This document shows, piece after piece, positions 1 to 6,942 of a stretch of 12,509 bases of DNA (within the stretch, counting starts at the first letter, position 1; every line of letters begins with the position of its first letter). Location: assembly GCA_934675115.1 (NCBI GenBank), contig CAKUPH010000059.1:1-12509 (forward strand), given 5' to 3'. The stretch comes from an uncultured Oscillospiraceae bacterium (GTDB taxonomy: Bacteria > Bacillota > Clostridia > Oscillospirales > Oscillospiraceae). The position numbers and the translations under genes are program-made. The notes beneath the pieces were generated by a model, which was given only the letters and a program-made list of their open reading frames with translations, was not told where the DNA came from and made no database searches.

Positions 1-1
1 A

Positions 2-283
2 ATATTGAGGAAGCTGCGGCTCGTGACCTCGTTCCAGTTGATAGGCGCAGACTGCGCTTCGGGAACAACATAGCGAACAGCCACTTCCTCCACGGTAAAA
101 GGTGTGGAACCGGAGATAATCGGACTTGGCGAAGGTGTCAAAATCCACGAAATCCTTGAACAGCGGCTCGATCTCCACATTGGAAAAATCAATTTTTTCG
201 GGGACTTCAGGAGCCGCCTGAGCAGCCGCCGCAGGAGCCGAAGCTTTCTTGGAAACCTTCTTGTCAGAGTCCAACGGCTTCAT
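2..283 (-). CDS. MetG-beta-like tRNA-binding protein, N-terminal fragment, broken or chimeric
   Basis: An open frame starts at an ATG (281-283) and runs off the left edge of the window (94 codons seen). Residues 1-30 are a Lys/Ala/Pro-rich linker. Residues 31-56 (IDFSNVEIEPLFKDFVDFDT, then FAKSDY) resemble the entry to the OB-fold tRNA-binding domain of clostridial stand-alone MetG-beta-like proteins; this is from memory of the family. After about position 116 the frame becomes Cys/Arg/Gly-rich and no longer looks like the domain. The next reading frame there reads more protein-like (PIISGSTPFTVEEVAVRYVV and onward to the edge), so a frameshift or a junction with another gene is likely. No clear ribosome binding site precedes the ATG. 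An upstream ATG in another frame (MSKKNPDNEAVGL) stops after 13 codons, which also fits decay. Family call moderate, integrity low. Confidence 0.45.
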   Translation of the reverse strand, partial: MKPLDSDKKVSKKASAPAAAAQAAPEVPEKIDFSNVEIEPLFKDFVDFDTFAKSDYLRFHTFYRGGSGCSLCCSRSAVCAYQLERGHEPQLPQY

Positions 284-568
284 TGTCGGGATTTTTCTTG
301 CTCATTTTAGATAAGCTCTGCTCCGTTCATATAAACTCCGATGGAAGTTTTCATCCTATTCGCCTTGATACGCTTAGTTCTGCTAAGTTCAGTTTGCGGA
401 ATAACCGCTGGCACAATTCGTGGCTTAAGCTGGCGTAAGCCGCTTCATTTTTTAAGGGTTGCAGCCTTTTAAATTTCAAATTCCGCACCCGGGAAAAGAT
501 AATTTCGCGCTGTTCTGGAAATTGAGGAGATTCGGACTCCCTCCTTTGCGGATTCAAGGGTAAAAGTA
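284..568. other. Intergenic stretch, lower GC, rich in short inverted repeats
   Basis: No convincing gene is seen between the left-edge fragment and the hairpin at 569. The DNA is visibly more AT-rich than the cluster. It holds several short inverted repeats: CTTAG-N5-CTAAG at 373-387, GGCTTA-N8-TAAGCC at 422-441, and an imperfect TTTAAGG/CCTTTTAAA pair around 450-475. A 93-codon minus-strand frame (351-632) crosses this region but runs through the large hairpin and has no recognisable domain. The density of small palindromes resembles interspersed repetitive or structured-RNA sequence, but I cannot assign a family. Confidence 0.4.
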
Positions 569-627
569 ATATGCTCCCTTCATGAGAGACAGGGCTTTTT
601 TCACTGTCGCTTATGAAGGGAGCATAT
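569..627. repeat. Long inverted repeat / hairpin at the 3' end of the cluster
   Basis: ATATGCTCCCTTCAT (569-583) and its exact reverse complement (613-627) form a perfect 15-bp outer stem. Inside, 584-592 pairs with 604-612 with one G-U and one mismatch, giving about 24 stacked pairs and an 11-nt loop (593-603) containing a T6 run, or A6 on the minus strand. It starts 33 bases downstream of the last minus-strand hydrolase gene, so it may end or stabilise that transcript. The base after the stem on the minus strand begins TACTTTTACC, so the U-tract is weak for a classical intrinsic terminator. Confidence 0.75.
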
Positions 628-659
628 CGCATTTTCGGGACTCGTTTTTGAATTTGATC

Positions 660-1679
660 TCAGCCGATAAATTCCGTCAGGGCCCTCGCGAAGGCCTTCT
701 CCTGATCCAGATGACAGCCGTGCCCGCTGTTGGGCAGTACAATCTCCAGATAACTGCCGCCGTTGGCGGCGTAACGGTCCAGCACATAGCGGGTCTGGGC
801 CAGCATGGGCTGGGACGGGAACTGCTCGGCTCCCGGCCAGCCGGGCACATAGCCCAGAGCGCCCAGCGTGCCGAAGTCCGCCAGACTGCTGTCGCTGACG
901 ATGATGTCCCCGTCGCCCCGGATCCAGAGGATGGGGCAGCGGTTTGGGATGTCCGCCAGAGCGGACAGGTCGCAGTAGGCGGGAGACATGGTGTTGCAGA
1001 TGCCGTGGGCGCCGGAGGCCACGCCGGGCCACTGGGGCACGGGGTAGGAGTCCCCGGGGTACATGCCGTCCCCCACTCGGGTGGAGGCGATGGCCTCCAA
1101 AAAGACGGGAAGCCACTGTTCCGGGATCTGGTAGGGCGGCTTCACATAGGTGCTGTGGAGCACTGTGCCCATGAAGTCCAGATCGCCCTTTTTCAGGGCC
1201 TCCACCAGTTGGGCGTTGGCGCAGCCGCCGCCGCTGGCCAGACCCACGGGGGTGAGTTTTTTCCCGTCCGGCGCGCAGGTGCCGCCAAAGCCGAAGGGGG
1301 ACAGCGGCGCCTCCAGTATCAGGCCGCACAGCTGCTCGCTGTGGTCGATGGCGTACTGCATGGCGATGCCGCCGCCCAGAGACCAGCCCAGAAGCCAGAA
1401 CCGGTCCCATCCCAGAGCCTCGGTGAATTCGTACAGGTCGTCGCTCCAGTCCCGCATGCCCCGGGCGGCGTCCACAGGCAGCGGGTCGCTGCCGCCGAAG
1501 CAGCGCAGGTCGGGGGCGGCCATGTCGTACCAGTCCGCCAGCCGCTCCATCAGAGGCAGGTAAAAGGCGGAGGACGAGGCGTTGCCGTGGATCAGCAGCA
1601 GCTTGGGCTTGCCGGGCGTACCCGCCCGATAGAAGGCGGTCTGGAGCCGGCGGGTGCGGAGATACTGTCGCTCGTACAT
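660..1679 (-). CDS. Alpha/beta-fold hydrolase (third, divergent hydrolase)
   Basis: Soluble serine hydrolase of the alpha/beta fold, 339 aa, longer than the usual 260-290 because of an enlarged cap region (about residues 130-240). The oxyanion motif is LLLIHGN (28-33). The nucleophile elbow is GWSLGG with Ser100. The acid is Asp256 or Asp258 in RGDGDIIV, and the catalytic His is probably His320 in NSGHGCH. These are all the residues expected of an active esterase, thioesterase or C-C hydrolase; substrate unknown. It differs from the other two hydrolases of the cluster, which have Asn-Gly instead of His-Gly in the oxyanion loop. It begins 18 bases after the tetR stop, with AGGGA five bases before the ATG, so it is probably cotranscribed with tetR. 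A long hairpin follows its stop. Confidence 0.85.
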   Translation of the reverse strand: MYERQYLRTRRLQTAFYRAGTPGKPKLLLIHGNASSSAFYLPLMERLADWYDMAAPDLRCFGGSDPLPVDAARGMRDWSDDLYEFTEALGWDRFWLLGWSLGGGIAMQYAIDHSEQLCGLILEAPLSPFGFGGTCAPDGKKLTPVGLASGGGCANAQLVEALKKGDLDFMGTVLHSTYVKPPYQIPEQWLPVFLEAIASTRVGDGMYPGDSYPVPQWPGVASGAHGICNTMSPAYCDLSALADIPNRCPILWIRGDGDIIVSDSSLADFGTLGALGYVPGWPGAEQFPSQPMLAQTRYVLDRYAANGGSYLEIVLPNSGHGCHLDQEKAFARALTEFIG

Positions 1680-1697
1680 AAAAATCCCTGCTTTCTT

Positions 1698-2399
1698 TCA
1701 GCTCTCCTCCTCAGACGCATCCACTGTGACGCGGAATTTGAACCGGGGCTCCAAGGGCAGAGGCTTGCTCAGGGGGGACGGCCCGCCGGACCGGGCAGCC
1801 GCTGAAAAAGCCTTGCCCTCGAGAATGCGGACAAATTGCTCCACCACGTGGTCGATCTGAGAGGGGTCGGTGTGGAACAGGCCCCAGTTCAGGCCCAGAA
1901 AGTTGGTGGCGCCCATCAGGGTGTACGCCAGCACCTCCGTGTCCACATCGCCTACGTCCCCCGCCTCCTTGGCCTTGTCCAGACCCTTCTTGTAGGCGGC
2001 GGCGAAGGTCACATAGTATTGCTCAAAAAGATGATAGTCCACGTACATGGATTCCCAGATGATATGATACATGTACTGGTTCTCCATGACGAATTCCAGC
2101 CATGCCTTCATGCCGACCCGTTCCACCTCCAGCCGGCTGGCGCAGCCCTCGATGGCGCGGCTGAGGTAGCTGCGGATCTTGTGGCTGCACTGGAGCAGCA
2201 GATACTTATAGAGGTTGTACTTCCCGTCGAAGTAGACGTAGAAGGTGCCGGAGGCCACCCCCGCCAACCGGGTGATGTCGCTGATGGACGCCGCGTGATA
2301 GCCCTTTTCGTAAATGACCTGCGCCGCCGCGCTGAGAATGTTGTTGAGCGTTGCCCGGCCCCGCTTGGTGCGGGGCATATTTACCAGTTTTTCCTGCAT
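1698..2399 (-). CDS. TetR/AcrR-family transcriptional regulator
   Basis: A 233-aa TetR-family repressor. The N-terminal helix-turn-helix domain spans about residues 17-63, with the family pattern ISDITRLAGVASGTFYVYF (39-57), where the recognition helix ends in G-T-F-Y-x-Y-F. The rest (about 65-195) is a helical ligand-binding and dimer domain rich in Tyr, Trp and Met around 105-130, consistent with a hydrophobic or acyl-CoA-type inducer (inference). A Pro/Ser-rich tail of about 30 residues ends in an acidic EEES. GGGAG lies four bases before the chosen ATG; Met8 (2376-2378) is an alternative start at the more usual family N terminus but lacks a good ribosome binding site. The gene has its own promoter (2453-2481) flanked by two operator-like sequences that recur at the head of the cluster, which suggests autoregulation and control of the transport and CoA genes. 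Confidence 0.92.
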   Translation of the reverse strand: MQEKLVNMPRTKRGRATLNNILSAAAQVIYEKGYHAASISDITRLAGVASGTFYVYFDGKYNLYKYLLLQCSHKIRSYLSRAIEGCASRLEVERVGMKAWLEFVMENQYMYHIIWESMYVDYHLFEQYYVTFAAAYKKGLDKAKEAGDVGDVDTEVLAYTLMGATNFLGLNWGLFHTDPSQIDHVVEQFVRILEGKAFSAAARSGGPSPLSKPLPLEPRFKFRVTVDASEEES

Positions 2400-2426
2400 G
2401 AAACTCCCTCGGATCCCACAAAAAAA

Positions 2427-2441
2427 TGAAACTCTGATTCA
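2427..2441. promoter_or_regulatory. Operator-like inverted repeat downstream of the tetR promoter
   Basis: TGAAA-CTCTG-ATTCA is an imperfect inverted repeat with a 5-base spacer, lying at about +5 to +19 of the predicted tetR transcript. Its right half TGATTCA is identical to the right half of the sites at 2484-2497 (read on the minus strand), 11594-11607 and 11735-11748. The spacer is one base longer than in those sites, so this is the weakest member of the set. Confidence 0.4.
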
Positions 2442-2452
2442 GCTTTTGCCTC

Positions 2453-2481
2453 ATTATACCTCATGGGCTCGGGAATTGCAA
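2453..2481 (-). promoter_or_regulatory. tetR promoter (sigma-A type)
   Basis: On the minus strand TTGCAA (2481-2476) and a perfect TATAAT (2458-2453) are separated by exactly 17 bases. Transcription should start near 2446, giving a leader of about 47 bases before the tetR ATG. It lies in the 102-base gap after the upstream hydrolase, the only gap downstream of the cluster head where I find a good promoter. Confidence 0.75.
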
Positions 2482-2483
2482 CA

Positions 2484-2497
2484 TGAATCATGCGTCA
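2484..2497 (-). promoter_or_regulatory. Operator-like site next to the tetR -35 box
   Basis: Read on the minus strand this is TGACG-CATG-ATTCA, matching 12 of 14 bases of the site at the KASIII-liv promoter (TGACG-AGTG-ATTCA, 11594-11607). It sits immediately upstream of the tetR -35 box. Recurrence at a promoter 9 kb away argues for a shared regulator, most simply the TetR protein. Confidence 0.55.
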
Positions 2498-2501
2498 CAG
2501 T

Positions 2502-3317
2502 TTACAAAATATGGAAGCGCTCCTTTATATTGTTGAAAAATCCCAGAGTCAGGGCGGTGAAGAGCACGGGCTTTTCGTACATGGAGGCGTGGCCGCAGCC
2601 CGGGATGAGCACGTACTGACAGCCGGGAATGCGGTCGGCGATGTAGCGCTGCTCCTCCACGGGGGTGAGGTAATCCTCCATGCAGGAGACGACCATGGTG
2701 GGGGCGCCGATCTCCCCCAGCCGGTCGGACACGTCGTAGTCCGCGGCGCTGTTGGTCAGACGGATCATGGCCTCCACGAACCGGGGATCCTCGAACACCG
2801 GACGCAGGACCTCCCGGCGCTGCTCCATCCACGCCTTGTTCTCCCGGTAGAATTTGGGGGAGTAGATCACCGGGATGGTGGTCAGGTAGTAGGCGTCGGC
2901 GTCATGGGCGGCCAGATTCCACGCGTCGCCGATGTCGCGCAGCCATGGGCCTGTGCGGGAGGTGGTGTTGAACAGCAGCAGCCGCTCCAGCCGGTCGCCG
3001 TGCTCCAGCGCGAAGCGGAGGGCCACCTCGCCGCCGTAGGAAATGCCCAGCAGACAGACCCTGTCCAGCTCCAGATGGTCCAGCAGCGCCAGAACCACCT
3101 CCGCCTGAAGGGCCTGAGAGAAGGGGCCGTCCATGCGGTCGCTGCGGCCCTGATCCAGCAGGTCCAGCAGAATGAGCCGGTTGCCGGCGGAGAAGGGCTC
3201 CACGAACTCGGCCCAGCTGGCGGTGGACATCATGATGCCGTTGAGGACAACGATGGGCTTCCCCGTCCCGTGCTCCTCGTAATAGATGGATTTATCCTGA
3301 AAAACAAAGCGCGCCAT
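2502..3317 (-). CDS. Alpha/beta-fold hydrolase with Asn-Gly oxyanion loop (hydrolase 2)
   Basis: Cytoplasmic alpha/beta hydrolase of 271 aa, a normal length for the fold. The catalytic triad is readable: Ser93 in GISYGGE, Asp215 in SCMEDYLTP and His243 in PGCGHASMYEKP. The oxyanion loop reads VVLNGIMMSTASW (23-35), with Asn26 where most relatives have His. It is clearly homologous to the hydrolase at 4667-5488, which shares the NG-x-M-x-S-xx-SW loop, the S-Y-G-G-E elbow, the IYSP/IYGP cap segment and the CGH-x-x-x-x-EKP end. The two flank the CoA-transferase, suggesting duplication followed by specialisation. GGAGG eight bases before the ATG lies at the end of the CoA-transferase gene (5-base gap), so the two are cotranscribed and probably translationally linked. 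Substrate unknown; esters, thioesters or activated C-C bonds are possible. Confidence 0.88.
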   Translation of the reverse strand: MARFVFQDKSIYYEEHGTGKPIVVLNGIMMSTASWAEFVEPFSAGNRLILLDLLDQGRSDRMDGPFSQALQAEVVLALLDHLELDRVCLLGISYGGEVALRFALEHGDRLERLLLFNTTSRTGPWLRDIGDAWNLAAHDADAYYLTTIPVIYSPKFYRENKAWMEQRREVLRPVFEDPRFVEAMIRLTNSAADYDVSDRLGEIGAPTMVVSCMEDYLTPVEEQRYIADRIPGCQYVLIPGCGHASMYEKPVLFTALTLGFFNNIKERFHIL

Positions 3318-3322
3318 GCCGA

Positions 3323-4633
3323 TTACCTCCGACCCAGAATACCGGCCTCAACGGCCTGATCCCACAGGCTGTCGCGGAACTTGGGGTGGGCAATCTGGAT
3401 GAGCTCCCTGACCCGCTCCCGGATGCTGGCGCCCCGCAGATCGGCCACGCCGTACTCGGTGATGACCAGATCCACGTCGTTGCGGGACAGGCTCACCGCC
3501 GCGCCGGACTGAAGCTGGGGCACGATCTTGGAGACCTCGCGGCGCTCGCCGTCGGGGCCCTTCACCGTGGCGGTGGAGTACAGGGCGATCACGGAGCGGC
3601 CGTTCTTGGACATCTGGGCGCCGATGGCGGTGTCGGACTGGCCGCCGGTGCCGGAGAATTGCCGGGAGCCGATGGACTCAGAGGCGCACTGGCCGGTGAG
3701 ATCCACCTCCAGAGAGGTGTTGATGGAGATCTGGTTGTCATTCCGGGCGATGACGTAGGGGTCGTTGACCCACGCGCCGTCCCGCAGCTCCACGCTGGGG
3801 TTGTGGTCCAGGAACTCATACACCGCCTGATTGCCAAGGGCGAAGGTGGCCACCATCTTGCCGGCGTCCATCTGCTTGTATTTGTTGGTGATGACGCCCA
3901 GCTTCATCAGCTCCACCATCTTGCTGGTGATCATCTCGGTGTGGACGCCCAGATCGTTCTTTTCCTTCAGGAACTCCGCCACGGCGTTGGGGATGCCGCC
4001 GATGCCGAGCTGGATGCACGCGCCGTCAGGAACAAGCTCCGCGATGGCGCGGCCGATGACGCGGTCCTTGTCGCTGGAGGGCGCGTCGGGGATGACGGGG
4101 ACGGGGTAGTCCGCGGGGATGAGGTAGTCCACCTTCTCCACCGGGACGATCAGGTCGCCGCTGGTGAAGGGGAAGTTGGGGTTGACCTCCAGAATGACCA
4201 GATCGGCGGCCTCCAGCATCCGGAGCTCGTAGGTGTTGGAGGTGGACAGGGAGATGTTGCCGTCTTTGTCCGGCATGGAGGCGGCGGCCACGAAAATATT
4301 GGGCTTATGGCGGTACAGCCACTTGGTGGCGGCCAGATGCAGGTGGTTGGGGATGTAGGACATGTTGCCCTGGGCGTGGGCCTTGCGCATGGGCGGGGCG
4401 TAGAACCAGCCGTCCACCTCGAAGGAATCTGCGTACTCCGGCTTGTAGATCTCAGAGGGGTGGGTCGGCAGGCAGTTGGTGACCTTCACGCCCCGGACCC
4501 GGTCCGCGATGGTGTGCAGACTGCCCATAAGCAGGCCGGCTTCGGCAGCACCCAGGCCGGTGACAATCACGTCGCCGTTCTTTACCTTGGAAAGGGCCTC
4601 TTCAATAGAAATGTACTTTTCCTCGCAACTCAT
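3323..4633 (-). CDS. Acetyl-CoA hydrolase/CoA-transferase family protein (4-hydroxybutyrate or butyrate:acetate CoA-transferase type)
   Basis: Transfers CoA between carboxylic acids, typically from acetyl-CoA to a 4- to 6-carbon acid, by way of a glutamyl-CoA thioester. The 436-aa length fits the AbfT/But/Cat family. Visible landmarks are the glycine-rich LGIGGIPNAVAEF loop (209-221), the HTEM motif with Glu233 as the likely catalytic glutamate, the SGTGGQSD segment (327-334) before IALYSTA, and ITEYGVADLRG (391-401) near the C terminus. All family landmarks are present, so it should be active. In this cluster it probably activates the imported acid or recycles CoA; the true acid is not evident. 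AGGAG stands eight bases before the ATG. The gene follows hydrolase 1 by 33 bases and precedes hydrolase 2 by 5. Confidence 0.93.
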   Translation of the reverse strand: MSCEEKYISIEEALSKVKNGDVIVTGLGAAEAGLLMGSLHTIADRVRGVKVTNCLPTHPSEIYKPEYADSFEVDGWFYAPPMRKAHAQGNMSYIPNHLHLAATKWLYRHKPNIFVAAASMPDKDGNISLSTSNTYELRMLEAADLVILEVNPNFPFTSGDLIVPVEKVDYLIPADYPVPVIPDAPSSDKDRVIGRAIAELVPDGACIQLGIGGIPNAVAEFLKEKNDLGVHTEMITSKMVELMKLGVITNKYKQMDAGKMVATFALGNQAVYEFLDHNPSVELRDGAWVNDPYVIARNDNQISINTSLEVDLTGQCASESIGSRQFSGTGGQSDTAIGAQMSKNGRSVIALYSTATVKGPDGERREVSKIVPQLQSGAAVSLSRNDVDLVITEYGVADLRGASIRERVRELIQIAHPKFRDSLWDQAVEAGILGRR

Positions 4634-4666
4634 AACGACATCTCCTCACTAGCTTAGGGAATGAGC

Positions 4667-5488
4667 TCAGGGCATGGAGTGCTTCATAACAAAACCAAAA
4701 ATGGCGCTCTCCAGCTCCTTGGGCTTTTCAAAAATGGCCACATGACCGCAGTCGGGAAGGGTAACATATTCAGAATTTGGAATGTTGTCCGCCATGATCT
4801 TGGAGAACTTGGGGGGCTTCAGAATATCCTGCTCTCCGCAGAGAACGAGGGCGGGGCACTGGATCTTATAAAGCTCATTGGTCATGGTCACATCGTGGGC
4901 AAAGGTATCATAGAGGATCTTCTGGCCCTCCAGATAGCCGTCGGGATTGCCCTTGATGGCTTTGGCCCGACCGGCCAACATCTCCATGTTGTTGGCAATG
5001 AATTGCGGCCCATAAATGCTGGGAGCCATGCCCCAGAAGAAGGTCTCGCCGTCCATGGTGTCACACAGCACCTTCCAGCCAACCACAAACCCCTCGCAGA
5101 CGGGGTCCAGCTCACTGACGGAGTCAATGACGGAAATGGTGCTGACCAGCTCGGGATAGAGAACGGCCATCTTCATGGCGATCTCGCCGCCGTAGGAGGT
5201 GCCTACCAGGTGGACCCTCTCCACACCCAGATGCTCCAACAGAGCCTTGGTCTCAGCGCAGTGCTCGTCAAAGGTGTAGGGGCCTTCCGGCTTGGAGGAC
5301 TTGAGCTGTCCCTTGAAGTCGTGCAGGATCACCCGGAAGCCGGCCCGCTCAAAGACGGGAGTGAGCAAGGCCCAACTGGAGACCGATGCCATCACACCAT
5401 TGAAAAAGGCAATGGTCTCCTTTCCGTTGGGGTCGCCGTGGATCTCGTAATAGAGCTTTACCCGGTCGCTATACTTGAAATATGGCAT
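4667..5488 (-). CDS. Alpha/beta-fold hydrolase with Asn-Gly oxyanion loop (hydrolase 1)
   Basis: Alpha/beta hydrolase of 273 aa without a signal peptide. Its triad is Ser98 in GTSYGGE, Asp221 in CGEQDILKPP and His249 in PDCGHVAIFEKP. The oxyanion loop is FFNGVMASVSSW (28-39), so Asn30 replaces the common His. It is a paralogue of hydrolase 2 and lies on the other side of the CoA-transferase. The cap region (about 125-205) differs from the paralogue, as expected if the two act on successive or related substrates. AAGGAG lies seven to eight bases before the ATG. It follows the binding-protein gene after a 93-base gap with a GC-rich hairpin, so it is probably expressed from the same transcript at a lower level. 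No family-specific substrate can be assigned. Confidence 0.88.
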   Translation of the reverse strand: MPYFKYSDRVKLYYEIHGDPNGKETIAFFNGVMASVSSWALLTPVFERAGFRVILHDFKGQLKSSKPEGPYTFDEHCAETKALLEHLGVERVHLVGTSYGGEIAMKMAVLYPELVSTISVIDSVSELDPVCEGFVVGWKVLCDTMDGETFFWGMAPSIYGPQFIANNMEMLAGRAKAIKGNPDGYLEGQKILYDTFAHDVTMTNELYKIQCPALVLCGEQDILKPPKFSKIMADNIPNSEYVTLPDCGHVAIFEKPKELESAIFGFVMKHSMP

Positions 5489-5516
5489 TGTGTTTCTCCT
5501 TTCTCGGAAATGGACG

Positions 5517-5544
5517 CTGGGGGGGAGAGATGCTCTCCCCCCAG
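5517..5544. repeat. GC-rich hairpin between binding-protein and hydrolase genes
   Basis: CTGGGGGG(G)AGAG at 5517-5529 pairs with CTCTCCCCCCAG at 5533-5544: 12 pairs, one bulged G, 3-base loop. No U-tract follows on the minus strand, so I read it as an RNA-stability or attenuation structure protecting the abundant binding-protein transcript rather than a full terminator. Confidence 0.6.
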
Positions 5545-5581
5545 TATCCCGTTCGGGCCGTGCGGCTACAGGGGCCGGTTT

Positions 5582-6883
5582 TTACCGGGCAGCGGAAGCC
5601 AGCAGGCTCTCCATGCTCTGGAGGCCGTCCACCAGTTCCCAGCCGCCGTCAACATCGGCGTTGATCTTGGCCAGGTTCATTTCCTGAGTACCGGCGCGGA
5701 GACCGTCGGCGTAGTCGATCTTGCCGCCGAAGGGGTTCTGGATATAGCCGCCGTTCTCAAGGGCGTTCATGTAATTCTCCCAGGTGATGTCCTGCCCCTC
5801 AATGCGGCGCAGACCCTCGCAGAAGAAGTGGGCGGCGATCCAGCCGGTCTGGGCATAGGCGTTCATGTTGTAGTCCTCGTCGATCTTGCTGACCCACTCC
5901 TGATACTGGGCGAGGGCGTCGGCGTCGTCATAGGCCACCCAGCCGTTGCCGTACACGTCGAACTTGCCGGCGATGTCGGCGGAAACCAGAGGAGGAATGG
6001 CGGAGGACACGTTCACATAGGTGGTGATGACGGGGGCAGTGTTGCCCTGAGCGGCCAACTCCTTGACGATGGTGGGCATGGTGGCCTGAATGGCGGCGCA
6101 GATGATGAAGTCCACACCGGCGTTCTTGATGGCGGTGACGGCGGCGGACACGTCGGAGGAGCCGGCGGTGACCTGCTCAGCGGCGTAGGGGATGCCCAGC
6201 TCCTTGCACTTGGACTCAGCGCCGGAGAGCATATCCTTGCCGGCGTCGTCGTTGGTGTAGATGATGCCGATCTTGGTGGCGTTGAAGGAGCCGACGCCCC
6301 GGGCGACCATGATCTGGCCCTCAGTGGTGTAGATGGGCTGCACCGGGAAGATGTTGTAGCCCTCCTCGTTGGTGGTGGCGTGGTCGGCGTACAGCTGGCC
6401 GATGCCGGTGGCGAAGTAGACGGCGGGGATGCCGTAGTCCTTCAGGTCGCCGATGGTGGCGCCCACCACAGGAGTGCCGAAGTGGCCGACGATGGCGAAG
6501 ACCTTCTCGTCCTCCACGAAGTTCTGGAGGGCGGCCTTACCCTTGACGGGGTCAAACTCGTCGTCGGTGTGGAGGAACTCGATGGTGCGGCCGTCAATGC
6601 CGCCGGAGGCGTTGACCATGTTCAGATAGGCCTGAATACCGGCGTTGAAGGGCACGCCTACGGGGGCGTAGGAGCCGGAGGTGGCGGCGGAGTTGGCGAT
6701 CTTGATGGTGGTGTCGGTCACGCCCTGAGCGTACATCTTATCGGCGCCCTGAGAGGGCTCCATGTTCTGGCTGGCGTTCTGGGAGGGGTCGGCAGGCTGA
6801 GAGTTGCTGGGCTTGTTGCCGGTGCAGGCGGTCAGGCCAAAGACCATGGCCATGGCAAGCAGCAGGGATACCAGTTTCTTCAT
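5582..6883 (-). CDS. Branched-chain-amino-acid-type ABC transporter substrate-binding lipoprotein
   Basis: Extracytoplasmic solute receptor of the HAAT family (periplasmic-binding-protein fold type 6), 433 aa. A type-II signal peptide is clear: MKK, a hydrophobic stretch to Gly16, then the lipobox LTAC with Cys20 as lipidation site, followed by a Ser/Asn/Gln-rich linker (21-45). The mature domain starts near DTTIKIANSAATSGSYAP (57-74). HTDDEFDP (105-112) and VGHFGTPVV (132-140) mark the ligand-cleft region of LivJ/AmiC-like proteins. The G-T-P after the glycine resembles members that bind carboxylates or amides other than leucine (family impression, weak). It follows livF by 82 bases with a strong AGGAGG. 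Its place after the importer genes, framed by two hairpins, suggests the usual excess of receptor over permease. Confidence 0.93.
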   Translation of the reverse strand: MKKLVSLLLAMAMVFGLTACTGNKPSNSQPADPSQNASQNMEPSQGADKMYAQGVTDTTIKIANSAATSGSYAPVGVPFNAGIQAYLNMVNASGGIDGRTIEFLHTDDEFDPVKGKAALQNFVEDEKVFAIVGHFGTPVVGATIGDLKDYGIPAVYFATGIGQLYADHATTNEEGYNIFPVQPIYTTEGQIMVARGVGSFNATKIGIIYTNDDAGKDMLSGAESKCKELGIPYAAEQVTAGSSDVSAAVTAIKNAGVDFIICAAIQATMPTIVKELAAQGNTAPVITTYVNVSSAIPPLVSADIAGKFDVYGNGWVAYDDADALAQYQEWVSKIDEDYNMNAYAQTGWIAAHFFCEGLRRIEGQDITWENYMNALENGGYIQNPFGGKIDYADGLRAGTQEMNLAKINADVDGGWELVDGLQSMESLLASAAR

Positions 6884-6925
6884 TTTGTTTCCTCCTAATA
6901 AGCATATTTGGTTTCTGTATTCATG

Positions 6926-6942
6926 GGGCCGGGAGCCGGCCC
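6926..6942. repeat. Hairpin between livF and the binding-protein gene
   Basis: GGGCCGG-GAG-CCGGCCC is a perfect 7-bp stem with a 3-base loop, placed in the 82-base livF/binding-protein gap. No U-tract follows on the minus strand. It is probably an mRNA processing or stabilising element at the 5' side of the receptor gene. Confidence 0.6.

Noticed and set aside
569..627. The 15-bp inverted repeat as the ends of an insertion sequence or MITE
   Set aside because: The arms are only 29 bases apart, with no transposase and no flanking target duplication.
351..632. A 93-codon minus-strand frame after the last hydrolase
   Set aside because: It runs through the long hairpin, has no ribosome binding site or recognisable domain, and its start lies within the stem's flank. 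Its C-terminal part may be a repeat-associated peptide, but I cannot support a gene.
582..1805. A 407-codon plus-strand frame, and similar long plus-strand frames at 2490-3359, 3386-4657, 8502-9323, 9486-10466 and 10687-11556
   Set aside because: All lie opposite genes with clear catalytic or transporter motifs and show the Gly/His/Gln/Val composition of antisense frames in GC-rich DNA.
4661..6898. A 745-codon plus-strand open frame antisense to the hydrolase 1 and receptor genes
   Set aside because: It is a GC-driven antisense frame, rich in Gly, Val, His and Asp with no domain, and it covers two well-supported minus-strand genes.
5517..6942. The two intergenic hairpins as intrinsic terminators dividing the operon
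   Set aside because: Neither is followed by a U-tract on the minus strand, and no promoter is seen after either one.
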